Positions 1 through 8,107 of a stretch of DNA of 64,000 nt are shown piece after piece (the stretch's first letter is position 1; every line of letters begins with the position of its first letter). The notes beneath the pieces are model-generated. The model was not told where the DNA came from. It was given only the letters and a program-made list of their open reading frames with translations, and ran no database searches. The translations under genes and the position numbers were made by a program. The DNA is from Pseudomonadota bacterium. Its GTDB lineage: Bacteria; Pseudomonadota; Alphaproteobacteria; Dongiales; Dongiaceae. The stretch lies in contig JAJYUT010000003.1 in the NCBI GenBank assembly GCA_021792365.1, forward strand, positions 434,001 through 498,000. The letters run 5' to 3'.

Positions 1-73
1 CGCGGCGCTCCTCGGCCAGCAGCTTGTGTGCCGCCGCGATCGCCCGCTCCCCGCCCTTCACGGATACATACAT
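1..73 (-). CDS. phnI: PhnI, C-P lyase core subunit (N-terminal fragment)
   Basis: Only the first 24 codons are inside the window; the gene runs off the left edge. The visible residues start MYVSVKGGERAI and continue through an AAHKLLAEERR stretch, which is the conserved beginning of PhnI. PhnI is part of the PhnGHIJ carbon-phosphorus lyase core and, with PhnG, PhnH and PhnL, attaches methylphosphonate to the ribose of ATP. It starts 3 nt after the phnH stop codon, so phnG-phnH-phnI are one operon, presumably continuing with phnJ-K-L outside the window. Confidence 0.85.
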   Translation of the reverse strand, partial: MYVSVKGGERAIAAAHKLLAEERR

Positions 74-76
74 GGC

Positions 77-694
77 TCAGCCCTCCCCAGGATCGAGCAT
101 GATTGTGCGCGGCAGGCCGAGCACCAGGTCGCCCGCCACCAGCAGCGTGTCGAAGCCCAGCGGGAAGCGCTGCCGGTTGGCGTGCAATGCCGGCCAGAAC
201 TCCTCCGCCAGCCCGTCGACGCTGATGTCGACATGGCCGAGGATGCCCGGGCCGCGCAGGCGGCGGCCCGGCGCGATCCGGAGCCGCTCCACCTGCACGA
301 TGATCGTGGCGCCGCGCTCCGGGTATTCCGCGTCGCCGAGCGCGAGCTGCGAGAGGTCGGGAAGCTTATTGCCGTCCGCGACCAGCACGAAGGCGGCGGC
401 GCCGAGTTCCGCCGTCAGCGGCGCGCCGGTGTGGAAGCTGAGGTAGTCGCTTGCCGTGTCGCGCACCTCCGGCGAAAGCCAGACGGGCGTATCCAGATCG
501 AGCAGGGTGAGCGCCAGGGCGGCCGTGCCGCCGCCGAGCGGGCCCGGCGCCTCCGGGAGCCGGTCGATCGCCACGATATGGCCGGGCCGCGCCATGGCCT
601 GCAGCACCTGGCGGAAGACACGCTGCGAGTCGAGCTGCGGGTCCTTGAATCCGGGCGCCAGGTTCTGCAGCCCGATCCTCGTCTGCTGGTTCAT
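77..694 (-). CDS. phnH: PhnH, C-P lyase subunit
   Basis: This 205-residue protein is full length for PhnH. The N-terminal part reads PGFKDPQLDSQRVFRQVLQAMARPG, shown here as PGFKDPQLDSQRVF followed by RQVLQAMARPG, which is typical of the family. PhnH forms a dimer inside the PhnGHIJ complex and is needed to convert alkylphosphonates to ribose-1-phosphonate triphosphate. The start at 694 overlaps the phnG stop by 4 nt (ATGA), so the two are translationally coupled. A longer upstream reading frame exists but only by reading through phnG. Confidence 0.93.
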   Translation of the reverse strand: MNQQTRIGLQNLAPGFKDPQLDSQRVFRQVLQAMARPGHIVAIDRLPEAPGPLGGGTAALALTLLDLDTPVWLSPEVRDTASDYLSFHTGAPLTAELGAAAFVLVADGNKLPDLSQLALGDAEYPERGATIIVQVERLRIAPGRRLRGPGILGHVDISVDGLAEEFWPALHANRQRFPLGFDTLLVAGDLVLGLPRTIMLDPGEG

Positions 695-1197
695 GTGCGG
701 TCCTCTCCGCGGACGACAGTGAAGAAGTCGACGCGCGTCGGCGCCGACCGCGCGATGCGGCGGCGGCGGCGCAAATCCTGCGCCTGCGCCAATGGGTCGA
801 CGACCAAGGCGAGCAACTGCGGCTGGCGTGCCGGATCCTGCAGCAGCGCGTCGATCAAGGCGGCGAGCTCGGCCTGGCGCATCGAGCGGCCGGCCACATA
901 GGCCGTCCCGACCTGGCCGCCTTCGGTGCGCAGGGCGCAGCGCGTGATGGTCATCTCGCCCAGATTGAACGGTTGCCCGGTGCCGCCCGCGCGCGCGCGC
1001 ACCATGGTCATGCCGACCTCCGGCCGCCGGATCAGGCGGTAAAGCGGAAGCCCGCCAAGGGCGCCGCGCACCGCGCCCACTGCCGTTTCGAGCTCTGCAG
1101 CGCTCGCGCGCGCCAGCACCGACATCCAGCGCCGGCGCGCCGCCTGCTCCGGCGGCAGGTCCATTTCGGAAGACCCGAGTCCGACCGCGCCATCCAT
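691..1197 (-). CDS. phnG: PhnG, C-P lyase subunit
   Basis: This is a 168-residue member of the PhnG family, with conserved RRWMSVLARAS near the N-terminus and the central RRPEVGMTMVRARAGGTGQPFNLGE region (seen as RRPEVGMTMVRAR then GGTGQPFNLGE). It is a subunit of the C-P lyase core. The start at 1197 was chosen because a GGAGGT Shine-Dalgarno lies 6 nt upstream; the frame is open further upstream but without such a site. It is the first gene of the leftward phnGHI operon and lies behind a promoter and operator at 1238-1289. Confidence 0.93.
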   Translation of the reverse strand: MDGAVGLGSSEMDLPPEQAARRRWMSVLARASAAELETAVGAVRGALGGLPLYRLIRRPEVGMTMVRARAGGTGQPFNLGEMTITRCALRTEGGQVGTAYVAGRSMRQAELAALIDALLQDPARQPQLLALVVDPLAQAQDLRRRRRIARSAPTRVDFFTVVRGEDRT

Positions 1198-1237
1198 CCA
1201 ATCACCTCCGAACATCGCGCTCGACGATCTGCAAATT

Positions 1238-1263
1238 TGTCTAGACATCTATCTAGAAGATAG
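1238..1263. promoter_or_regulatory. Candidate PhnF operator (HutC-type palindrome)
   Basis: TGTCTAGACA at 1238-1247 is a perfect palindrome and contains GTCTAGAC, an exact fit to the GT-N-TA-N-AC signature of HutC-subfamily GntR regulators. Next to it, CTATCT-AGA-AGATAG (1249-1263) is a second inverted repeat with a TCTAGA core. Both lie between divergent phnG and phnF, just downstream of the predicted leftward -10 box, where a bound repressor would block phnG transcription. Confidence 0.7.
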
Positions 1264-1289
1264 TTACTGCTGTTCAGCCGCCCTGTCAA
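1261..1289 (-). promoter_or_regulatory. Predicted promoter of phnGHI
   Basis: On the minus strand there is a perfect -35 hexamer TTGACA (1289-1284), a 17-nt spacer and a weaker -10 TAACTA (1266-1261). The operator palindromes lie immediately downstream. Predicted by eye only. Confidence 0.45.
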
Positions 1290-1354
1290 AGGGCGCTTTC
1301 TGAACCTTTCATGAAGGCCGCCGCACACGCTGCGCGGCCGTTGGATGGAAATCG

Positions 1355-2077
1355 ATGGAGATCACTCGGGAGAGCGGCGTTGCCGTCTGGCGCCAAATCC
1401 AGCAGATCCTCGAGCGCGAGATTCGCGAGCAGACGTTCCGCCCTGGCGCGCGCCTGCCGACGGAGGCGGAACTGGCGAGAAGGTTCATGGTCAATCGCCA
1501 CACCGTGCGCCAGGCGATCGCGCGGCTGGAGGATCGGGGCCTGCTGCGCACTGACCAGGGGCGCGGCACCTTCGTGCAGGAAGCGGTCATCGACTATCAG
1601 GTGTCGCGCAAGACCCGGTTCAGCGAGAACCTGTCGCGGCAGAACCGCACGTCCGACCGCGTCCTGCTGACCACGGCGGACCTGCCGGCGAGCACGGAAA
1701 TCGCGCGGGCGCTGCGCCTGCGCCGCGGCGCAATGGTGGCCTATGTCCTGTGCGCCGGCGAGACGGACGGACGGCGCATCAGTGTCTCCGCGCATTATTT
1801 CCCGAAGCCCCGTTTCGACGGCATCGGGGCGCTGATGGCGGAAACCAAGTCCTTCACCCACGCCATGCGGCGCTTCGGCGTCGAGGATTATGCGCGGCAG
1901 ACCACGCGCATCCTGGCGAAGATGCCGACCTCGGAGGAAGCGCGCCTGCTGGCGATGCCGCGCAACCGGCCGTTGATCGTCACGGAAGGCCTCAATATCG
2001 ACGGTAGCGGCAACAGGGTCGAATATTGCGTCACCAAGTTCGTCGGCGACCTGGTTCAGATGCTGGTCGAGCACTGA
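1355..2077 (+). CDS. phnF: PhnF, GntR/HutC-family regulator of phosphonate genes
   Basis: The protein has 240 residues. Residues 8-75 form a GntR winged helix (VWRQIQQILEREI, then LPTEAELARRFMVNRHTVRQ and GLLRTDQGRGTFV). Residues 95-235 form a UTRA ligand-binding domain ending in ENRVEYCVTKF-like sequence (here GNRVEYCVTKF). This architecture is the HutC subfamily, and PhnF is the member normally found next to phnG. It is divergent from phnG with HutC-type operator palindromes in between, so it most likely represses the phn operon and itself until a ligand is present. Confidence 0.9.
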   Translation: MEITRESGVAVWRQIQQILEREIREQTFRPGARLPTEAELARRFMVNRHTVRQAIARLEDRGLLRTDQGRGTFVQEAVIDYQVSRKTRFSENLSRQNRTSDRVLLTTADLPASTEIARALRLRRGAMVAYVLCAGETDGRRISVSAHYFPKPRFDGIGALMAETKSFTHAMRRFGVEDYARQTTRILAKMPTSEEARLLAMPRNRPLIVTEGLNIDGSGNRVEYCVTKFVGDLVQMLVEH

Positions 2078-2091
2078 CCGCCGCGCACCCT

Positions 2092-2751
2092 TCATGACCG
2101 GATCGCGACCAGGTGCCAATGATAGGTGCCGGGCTTGCGATGCTCCCGATCCGCCAGCGACAGCAGCTCGAAACCGCTGAAGATTTCGACCAGCGTGCGC
2201 GCGTCGCAATAGAAATGCGGATGCGCCTTGTCGCTGATCGAATCGATGACAAAAGTGTCGGGCGCGACTTCGCGGCCCTTGCCGAAATTGCCGTTGCGCT
2301 TGGACAGCATGGTCCCCTGGTAGACGCCGCCCGGCTTCAGCACCCGCGCGATCTCGCGCACGCATTGATCGACCACGTCGCGGTCGCCGTGATAGATCAC
2401 GTTCCAGGCCAGCACGTAGTCGCAGGAGGAATCCGCGACCGGGAGCGACAGCATCGAGCCGCTGCGGAAGTCAACCTGCAGCCCGCGGCGCTCCGCATCC
2501 CGCGCGGCATAGGCAAGGCCGCTGCCGCTGCCGTCGATGGCGGTGACGCGGTATCCCATGCCGGCGAGCGCCATGACGTGCCGGCCGATTCCGCAGCCGA
2601 TATCCAACGCAACCCGGCCGCCGGCTGCGTACTGGCGTTCGGCGGCCGCGATCACCTCCGCCTCCGGTTCCAGCCAGTCGGCGCGTCCCTCCTCCGCTTG
2701 CCAACGGCGATCCCATTCGGCAGCGGCGGTGGCGAGAGGATGCGTGGTCAT
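2092..2751 (-). CDS. SAM-dependent methyltransferase in the phnDCE operon
   Basis: This 219-residue protein is a class I methyltransferase. Motif I is LDIGCGIGRHVMALA (about residues 49-63), followed by an acidic residue at the end of strand 2 (TAIDGSGS) and the NVIYHGDRDVV / IARVLKPGGV motifs. It starts 7 nt after the phnE stop and therefore is very probably co-transcribed with phnD-phnC-phnE. The substrate cannot be read from the sequence. A methyltransferase is not part of the C-P lyase pathway, so it may act on a phosphonate or related ligand, or simply be a passenger. Confidence 0.85.
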   Translation of the reverse strand: MTTHPLATAAAEWDRRWQAEEGRADWLEPEAEVIAAAERQYAAGGRVALDIGCGIGRHVMALAGMGYRVTAIDGSGSGLAYAARDAERRGLQVDFRSGSMLSLPVADSSCDYVLAWNVIYHGDRDVVDQCVREIARVLKPGGVYQGTMLSKRNGNFGKGREVAPDTFVIDSISDKAHPHFYCDARTLVEIFSGFELLSLADREHRKPGTYHWHLVAIRS

Positions 2752-2758
2752 CGTGCCC

Positions 2759-3568
2759 CTATTTGAGGATGAGCTTGCGCAAGATCGAGCTGACGCGCTC
2801 GACGATCAGGACCAGCAGGAAGACGCCGATGATGATCGTGGCGGCCTGGTCGTACTGGAAAAGGTCCATGGCGACCTTGAGCTCGATGCCGATGCCGCCG
2901 GCGCCCACCAGCCCCAGCACCACCGAGGCGCGGGTCGCCTTCTCCAGCGTGAACAGCGCGCTGTTGATCATCGAGGGCATGGCGGAGGGCAGCACGGCGG
3001 AGAACACGATCTCGGACCGGCCGGCACCGAGCGCCGACAGGGCCTCCTGCGGGCCCTTGTCCGCCTCCTCCATCGCCTCGGCGAAGAACCGCCCGCAGAA
3101 GCCGATGGCATCCACCACCAGGGTCAGCATGCCGGCGAACGGACCCAGCCCCACCGTCACCACGAAGAACAGCGCCCAGACCAGGTCGGGCACGGTGCGG
3201 AACAAGGCGATCAGCCAGCGCGCGGCGTAATAGAGGCTGATGTGAGGCGTGAGGCTGCGCGCCGCCAGGATGGCCAAAGGCACGCTCAGGATCACGCCGA
3301 TCACCGTCCCCGCAAACGCCATCTGAAAGGTCTCCAGCATCGCGCCGCCGACCGATTGCAGGCGCTCCAGGCTGGGCGGAAACATCTCGCCGACCAGGCG
3401 CAGCATGTTGGGGAGCCCGTCGATCAGCTTCGCCGGGGAAAGGTTGCTGCCGTAGAGCGAGAACAGGAAGAAGGCGCCCACGCCCACATAGAGCGCAAAG
3501 ATGCCGGCGCTCGGCCGCACCAGGCGTGGCGGCGGCGCGTGGAGCGGCTGAACGATCATGTCAGTCAT
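2759..3568 (-). CDS. phnE: Phosphonate ABC transporter permease PhnE
   Basis: The 269-residue inner-membrane permease has about six hydrophobic helices and the cytoplasmic EAA loop EALSALGAGRSEIVFSAVLP, which contacts PhnC. Sequence such as FRTVPDLVWALFFV and GLVGAGGIGIEL is characteristic of PhnE. The start MTDM at 3568 overlaps the end of phnC by 8 nt; an in-frame ATG at 3559 is the alternative. Many alphaproteobacteria carry two phnE genes; here there is one, followed by a methyltransferase. Confidence 0.93.
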   Translation of the reverse strand: MTDMIVQPLHAPPPRLVRPSAGIFALYVGVGAFFLFSLYGSNLSPAKLIDGLPNMLRLVGEMFPPSLERLQSVGGAMLETFQMAFAGTVIGVILSVPLAILAARSLTPHISLYYAARWLIALFRTVPDLVWALFFVVTVGLGPFAGMLTLVVDAIGFCGRFFAEAMEEADKGPQEALSALGAGRSEIVFSAVLPSAMPSMINSALFTLEKATRASVVLGLVGAGGIGIELKVAMDLFQYDQAATIIIGVFLLVLIVERVSSILRKLILK

Positions 3569-4403
3569 AGATCTGCCGGAGGGTTGGCGCGTCCAGGGCA
3601 CGGGCTGCCGCGTCGAGCGCGATCCCGCCCTTGCGCAACGCCACCACGCGGTCGCCGAAGCGCAACGCGTGATCGATGTGGTGCGAGGTGAAGACCAGCG
3701 TCAGGTTCTGCCGCCGGATGAGATCGGCGAACAGCTCCATCACCTCCTCGCCCGCATTGGGATCAAGGCTGGCCACCGGCTCGTCCGCGAACATCAGGCG
3801 GGGACGTTGCATCAAGGTGCGCGCGATGGCGACGCGCTGCGACTGGCCGCCCGACAGGCAATCGGCCCGGCGCGCCGCGAAATCCGCAAGCCCGACCAGC
3901 TCCAGGCAATGCATCGCCTCCTCGCGCAGCGGGCGCGGTGCCAGCGCCTGGTACCAGACCCGCGGCCCGCTGTGCCGCGCCTGGGCGCCGTGCAGCACGT
4001 TGCTCAGCACCGAAAGCTGCGCCACCAGGTTGTGGCGCTGGAACACGAAGCCGACCTCCGCCCGCAGCCGCCGCAGGCGCGCGCGGCCGAGCGCATGGAC
4101 CTGCCGCCCCAGGATGGTGATGGCGCCGCTGTCCGGCTCAATCAGCCGGAGACAGCAGCGCAGCAGTGTCGACTTTCCGGTGCCGTTGGACCCCACCAGC
4201 GCCACCGATTGTCCCTGCGGCACGCGCAGCGACACGTTGCTGAGGATCGGCCGGTCCCGGTCGAAGCTCTTGCAGAGCCCGGCAATGTCCAGGTCGGTTC
4301 CAGTCGCAACCGAGGCGATCGAGGCAGCCACCGCCCCGGGACGCGCCGGGGCGGTGACGTCGATGGCGCTTTCAACAAGCCGCGCAGCGGGTGCGAGCGA
4401 CAT
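3561..4403 (-). CDS. phnC: Phosphonate ABC transporter ATP-binding protein PhnC
   Basis: All ATPase motifs are present: Walker A GSNGTGKST, Q-loop in GFVFQRHNLVAQLSVLSNVL, signature LSGGQSQRVAIART, Walker B RLMFADEP and the switch histidine in TSHHIDHAL. The protein is 280 residues from the chosen ATG at 4403 (MSLAPAARL); an upstream in-frame ATG would overlap phnD. It follows the phnD stop by 10 nt. It powers uptake of phosphonates captured by PhnD through PhnE. An N-terminal extension of about 35 residues precedes the usual start of the family. Confidence 0.94.
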   Translation of the reverse strand: MSLAPAARLVESAIDVTAPARPGAVAASIASVATGTDLDIAGLCKSFDRDRPILSNVSLRVPQGQSVALVGSNGTGKSTLLRCCLRLIEPDSGAITILGRQVHALGRARLRRLRAEVGFVFQRHNLVAQLSVLSNVLHGAQARHSGPRVWYQALAPRPLREEAMHCLELVGLADFAARRADCLSGGQSQRVAIARTLMQRPRLMFADEPVASLDPNAGEEVMELFADLIRRQNLTLVFTSHHIDHALRFGDRVVALRKGGIALDAAARALDAPTLRQIYD

Positions 4404-4413
4404 TCTCCGTGCC

Positions 4414-5301
4414 CTACTGGCCGACGAATTCGGCGTATTCAGGATAGCCGATGGTCGCATACATGCTGCGCACGTAGTCGTAGTCGTTGTCCTTGATCGC
4501 CGCGAGGAAGTGCATGCCCTGGTACTTCTGGGTATCCTCGCCCTTGAGCAGCGCCTGGATCAGGGCGGGCGCGTTCTGGGTGAAGGCGGCGCGCATCTTG
4601 TCGACGACGCCTTTGTCGACATGCGCACCGGCCAGCAGCGGATCGTTCGGCAGATCGCGGCCGCGCGCGATCACCTTGAACGCCGTGTCCGGAAACTTCT
4701 CGCGCACGCCGCCGAGATGCGTCGCGTTCATGCCGATGGCGGCGATGTCGCCCTTGATCAGGCTCTCCACCGCCACGTTGCGGCTGACATGCAGCGGCTC
4801 GATATCCTTCATCGGGTCGAGGCCGAAATCCGCCAGCAACTGCATGGGGCCGAGATGGGCCGAGGTGGAGCCCACGTCGCCAAAGGCGACCTTCTTGCCC
4901 TTCAGGTCCTGCACGCCCTGCACCGGCGATTCGGCGAGCGTGACGATCATGGCGAAGTAGTCCGGCCGCTGGAATCCGACCACCACGGAGGCATCGCTGC
5001 GCTTCCTGAACACGACATACTCGGCGGGTCCCGTCAGCACGAAATCGACATGCTTGGCGCGCATCGCTTCGACTGCGGCGGTGCGGCTGTTCACGGCCGT
5101 GAACTCGATCTCGTAGCCGGTCGCCTCGGCCAGCGTATTGCGGAAGGCGCCGTATTCGCGCTGAAGATCCTCCAGCCCGGCGATGTCGGTGACGGCGAAG
5201 CGGATAGTCTCGGCGGCTTGCGCCAATTGCGCGGTGGCCAGCAGCGGCAGGGCCGCCGCACCGGCCAGTACCAGACGACGCGTGATGGAGATGAGCTTCA
5301 T
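4414..5301 (-). CDS. phnD: Phosphonate-binding periplasmic protein PhnD
   Basis: The protein has 295 residues with a Sec signal peptide at residues 1-29 (MKLISITRRLVLAGAAALPL followed by an AQA-like cleavage site). The mature part matches phosphate/phosphite/phosphonate-binding proteins: RFAVTDIAGLEDLQREYG, FVLTGPAEYVVF and KKVAFGDVGSTSAHLGP. The start at 5301 has an AAGGAA ribosome binding site. It heads the leftward operon phnD-phnC-phnE-methyltransferase and is divergent from phnM with a Pho box between them. Confidence 0.94.
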   Translation of the reverse strand: MKLISITRRLVLAGAAALPLLATAQLAQAAETIRFAVTDIAGLEDLQREYGAFRNTLAEATGYEIEFTAVNSRTAAVEAMRAKHVDFVLTGPAEYVVFRKRSDASVVVGFQRPDYFAMIVTLAESPVQGVQDLKGKKVAFGDVGSTSAHLGPMQLLADFGLDPMKDIEPLHVSRNVAVESLIKGDIAAIGMNATHLGGVREKFPDTAFKVIARGRDLPNDPLLAGAHVDKGVVDKMRAAFTQNAPALIQALLKGEDTQKYQGMHFLAAIKDNDYDYVRSMYATIGYPEYAEFVGQ

Positions 5302-5454
5302 GGGTGGTTCCTTTCGACCCTCGAGGAGAATCGCGTTGCGCTTCGGGAAGCATGGAACCGGGGGGTGACCGGGCTCTGACTCAAATATGTCCATTCCATG
5401 ACCGCGCCTCGACAAGGACCGGCCCGGTCCGAGAAATCTGCACCGGACTCGCGT

Positions 5455-5472
5455 CTGTCACTTTCCTGTCGC
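5455..5472 (+). promoter_or_regulatory. Pho box (PhoB binding site)
   Basis: CTGTCAC-TTTC-CTGTCGC is two direct heptamers separated by 4 nt, which fits the PhoB consensus CTGTCAT-N4-CTGTCAT with two mismatches. It lies 53 nt before the phnM start and 154 nt from the phnD start, in the only divergent gap of the uptake/phnM pair. It implies induction by phosphate starvation. Confidence 0.75.
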
Positions 5473-5524
5473 TGGATCGCGCGGCGGCCGCTGGCGAATA
5501 TGGCCGCGCGGAAGGGGACTCGAT

Positions 5525-6700
5525 ATGGAATCACGCTCAATGGAGACACTGATCGTCGGCGGCCGCGTGCTCCTGCCGGATGGAACGCTGGAGGAGACAG
5601 AGGTCGCGCTGCACGACGGGCGCATCGCGGCGATCGGCGGGGGACCGGGCGGTTCGGCGCGGCGCTGGCATGCGCCCGGCCTGCTGGTGCTGCCGGGCAT
5701 GGTCGACCTGCATGGCGACGCGTTCGAGCGGCAATTGATGCCGCGGCCCGGCGTGCGGTTTCCGGACGAGCTGGCCTTGCTGGAAACCGACCGCCAGCTG
5801 CTCGCGAACGGCATTACCACCGCCTATCACGGGCTCACCTATTCCTGGGAGCCGGGGTTGCGCGATGCGGCCTCCGCCCGTCGCTTCGTCGCCAAGCTGC
5901 ACGAGATGCGGCCGCAGCTCTGCTGCGACACGCGGCTGCATCTGCGGTTCGAAACCTTCAACCTGGATGCGGAGCAGGAGGCGATCGGCTGGATCAACGA
6001 TGGTCTGATCGACCTCTTCGCGTTCAACGACCACACCGACGACATCGCGGACAAGCTGGGCGACCTGAACAAGCTGTCTACCTATGCGGCACGCACCGGC
6101 CTCAGTGCCGCGGATTTCGCCTCCATGCTGCGCCGGATCAAGGATCGCGCGTCCGAAGTGCCGGCCTCGATGGAGCGCATTGCCGCCGCGGCCCTCGCCG
6201 CCGCCGTGCCGATGGCCTCCCACGATGACATGACGCCGGATGCCCAAGCCGCCTATTACGCGCTGGGCTGCCGGATGTGCGAGTTTCCGTTCGATCGGGA
6301 CACCGCGCGGGCGGCACTCGCTCGCGGCGCCTCCACAATTCTCGGCGCGCCCAATGTGGTGCGCGGCGGCAGCCATGCGGCGCGGCTGGGCGGCCGCGAA
6401 GCGGTTGCCGAAGGACTCTGCAGCGTGCTGACCTCCGACTACTACTATCCCGCACTGATGGTGGCGGCCTTCATGCTGGTCGACCTGGACGTCATCGACC
6501 TCGCCGGCGCGTGGCGCCTGGTCTCAACCAACGCGGCGGACGCCGCCAACCTGGCGGATCGCGGCCGCATCGCGCCGGGCCAGCGCGCGGACCTGCTGCT
6601 GGTCGACTGGCAGCCCGGCCGAATGCCGCGCCTGGTGGCGACCTTCGTGTCGGGAGAGGCCGTGTTCGTCGCCGACAATCCGATGCGGATGATCGCGTGA
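5525..6700 (+). CDS. phnM: PhnM, ribose 1-methylphosphonate 5-triphosphate diphosphatase
   Basis: This 391-residue protein of the amidohydrolase superfamily hydrolyses the triphosphate of the C-P lyase intermediate, releasing pyrophosphate. The metal site begins at PGMVDLHGDAFERQ, and the family pattern continues with FNDHTDDIADKLG, SHDDMTPD and GAPNVVRGGSHAARLGGREA. Length and ends are normal. An internal ATG at 5540 (METLIVGG) is an alternative start. It is transcribed away from phnD, with a Pho box 53 nt upstream. Confidence 0.94.
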   Translation: MESRSMETLIVGGRVLLPDGTLEETEVALHDGRIAAIGGGPGGSARRWHAPGLLVLPGMVDLHGDAFERQLMPRPGVRFPDELALLETDRQLLANGITTAYHGLTYSWEPGLRDAASARRFVAKLHEMRPQLCCDTRLHLRFETFNLDAEQEAIGWINDGLIDLFAFNDHTDDIADKLGDLNKLSTYAARTGLSAADFASMLRRIKDRASEVPASMERIAAAALAAAVPMASHDDMTPDAQAAYYALGCRMCEFPFDRDTARAALARGASTILGAPNVVRGGSHAARLGGREAVAEGLCSVLTSDYYYPALMVAAFMLVDLDVIDLAGAWRLVSTNAADAANLADRGRIAPGQRADLLLVDWQPGRMPRLVATFVSGEAVFVADNPMRMIA

Positions 6701-6937
6701 TGGCCTGCGGCAACCTGCCGATTCACCGGCGCGGCTGATCCGTCGGGTCGGAGATTCCCGCGAGCGGCTGCTTGGCCGCGTGCTCCGTCTCACGCCGCGA
6801 AGGCTGGGACCGACGAGCAACTTCCCCGCTCACCGCGATGCACCGCTTCCCGTTTCCCCCGCGCAACGTACGCCCATGATCGCTGTTGTTGAAAATGCCT
6901 CCCCAGCATCGAGGCGCAATCATGCAAGGAGCGGACG

Positions 6938-7654
6938 ATGGCGGATCATCGGTGGCGAGACGAGCGGCGCGGCTGGGATGAGGAGGGCCATCCTCATCAC
7001 GCGCGAGAAGCTGCTCGTGGGCCCGGCGACATGCACGGGCAAGACAGATACCAGAGCGATTACGACCGGTCGCGCGGTGAGCGTTACGGCTACGCCCCGG
7101 GTTATCGCCGGGGGTATGGAGCGCGGGATGGCGATTTCGAGGGCGAAGGTTTCCGGGGCGCATACGGTCAGCCGGACGGCGGACGGGGATACGAGCAGTA
7201 TCGCGGCGGGACGGAGCCCGGATGGGGCGGCGACGGCGGCAACGAGCGGTATCGGGCAATGGAGAGCGCCTTGGGGCAGCCGGAGGGCGGGCGCGGCTAT
7301 GAGCAAGATCCCCGGACCGAGGCGGGCCGGCAAGGCCATGCGGGACGAGGGCCCAAGGGCTATGTCCGCTCGGACGAGCGCATCCGGGAAGACGTCTGCG
7401 AGCGCCTGACCTACGATCCGGACGTGGATGCCTCCGACATCGAGGTATCCGTCAGCGATTGCGAAGTGACTCTCGCCGGCACGGTCGCGAGCCGCCACGA
7501 GAAACGCCGCGCGGAAGATTGTGCCGAAGGCATCCGCGGCGTGCGCGACGTGCGGAACAATTTGCGCATCGAGCCGCGAACCGGCGAAGCCGCGGAAACC
7601 GGCGCGGCGCCCGGTGGGGTCAGGGCATCGGGCTCCGGTGCGATCCGTTCCTGA
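6938..7654 (+). CDS. BON-domain protein with Gly/Tyr/Arg-rich N-terminal half
   Basis: The 238-residue protein has two parts. Residues 1-135 are low-complexity and rich in Arg, Gly, Tyr, Asp and Glu, with an imperfect internal repeat (GQPDGGRGYEQYRGG and GQPEGGRGYEQDPR). Residues about 142-215 form a BON domain (DERIREDVCERLTYDPDVDA, then VSVSDCEVTLAGTVASRHEK and a GIRGVRDVRNNLRI end). BON domains bind lipid or envelope surfaces. No signal peptide is visible, which is unusual for envelope BON proteins. It is followed 7 nt later by a small gene and is likely co-transcribed with it. Confidence 0.85.
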   Translation: MADHRWRDERRGWDEEGHPHHAREAARGPGDMHGQDRYQSDYDRSRGERYGYAPGYRRGYGARDGDFEGEGFRGAYGQPDGGRGYEQYRGGTEPGWGGDGGNERYRAMESALGQPEGGRGYEQDPRTEAGRQGHAGRGPKGYVRSDERIREDVCERLTYDPDVDASDIEVSVSDCEVTLAGTVASRHEKRRAEDCAEGIRGVRDVRNNLRIEPRTGEAAETGAAPGGVRASGSGAIRS

Positions 7655-7661
7655 GGCGCCG

Positions 7662-7937
7662 ATGACGCAAGCACAAGGCCCACAACCCAGGCTGCAGCAC
7701 CTCAGCCGCGACGACATCGTGCATCTGGTGGGAGACCTGGAGGACGCCACGATCGCCGCGGTCCTGGCGACCGGCGCCACCTATAGAGAGATCGAGCAGG
7801 CCCTGAAATGGGCCGGCGCCCGTCCGGATGAGCCCCGTCTCGACTCCGAAGGCATGACGCCGAGAGCGGAGCAGGTGTTCGACATCATTCTCAGCGACCC
7901 TACATATGCCGAAGAGGATCCGGAGGGCCCAGGATAG
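7662..7937 (+). CDS. Small hypothetical protein downstream of the BON gene
   Basis: The 91-residue soluble protein starts at the ATG at 7662. It contains LSRDDIVHLVGDLEDATIAA and TYREIEQALKWA, which looks like a compact all-helical fold, and an acidic C-terminus. I do not recognise a named family. The reading frame also extends upstream inside the BON gene, but the ATG with the short 7-nt gap is the natural start. Cotranscription with the BON gene suggests a shared role, perhaps in stress. Confidence 0.7.
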   Translation: MTQAQGPQPRLQHLSRDDIVHLVGDLEDATIAAVLATGATYREIEQALKWAGARPDEPRLDSEGMTPRAEQVFDIILSDPTYAEEDPEGPG

Positions 7938-7973
7938 AACGGAGCAATGCGCGTCAGGCTCGAAGTGCGCGGA

Positions 7974-7990
7974 TGTGTGTGTGTGTGTGT
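7974..7990. repeat. TG dinucleotide microsatellite
   Basis: A run of eight TG units plus T lies in the gap between convergent genes, 36 nt after the small hypothetical gene. It is outside coding sequence. Such runs can vary in length by slipped-strand pairing; no consequence is visible here. Confidence 0.8.
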
Positions 7991-8107
7991 TGAACACGGT
8001 CCGCACCAGACTGCGCGAGGCGATTGATCGGCAAGGCCTGGCGCGCTCCGCTCATGCTGTCGGCGACCAGGGCGGCATCGCGGCCGCCCGAAAGCAGCCT
8101 GGGCCGG

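Noticed and set aside
77-1201. A 374-codon frame covering phnH and much of phnG
   Set aside because: Only the last 205 codons (phnH) have family sequence; the first part is the shadow of phnG in another frame.
1281-1291. CTGTCAA near 1283 as a Pho box upstream of phnF or phnG
   Set aside because: There is only one heptamer with no second copy 11 bp away; the bases are better explained as the minus-strand TTGACA -35 box.
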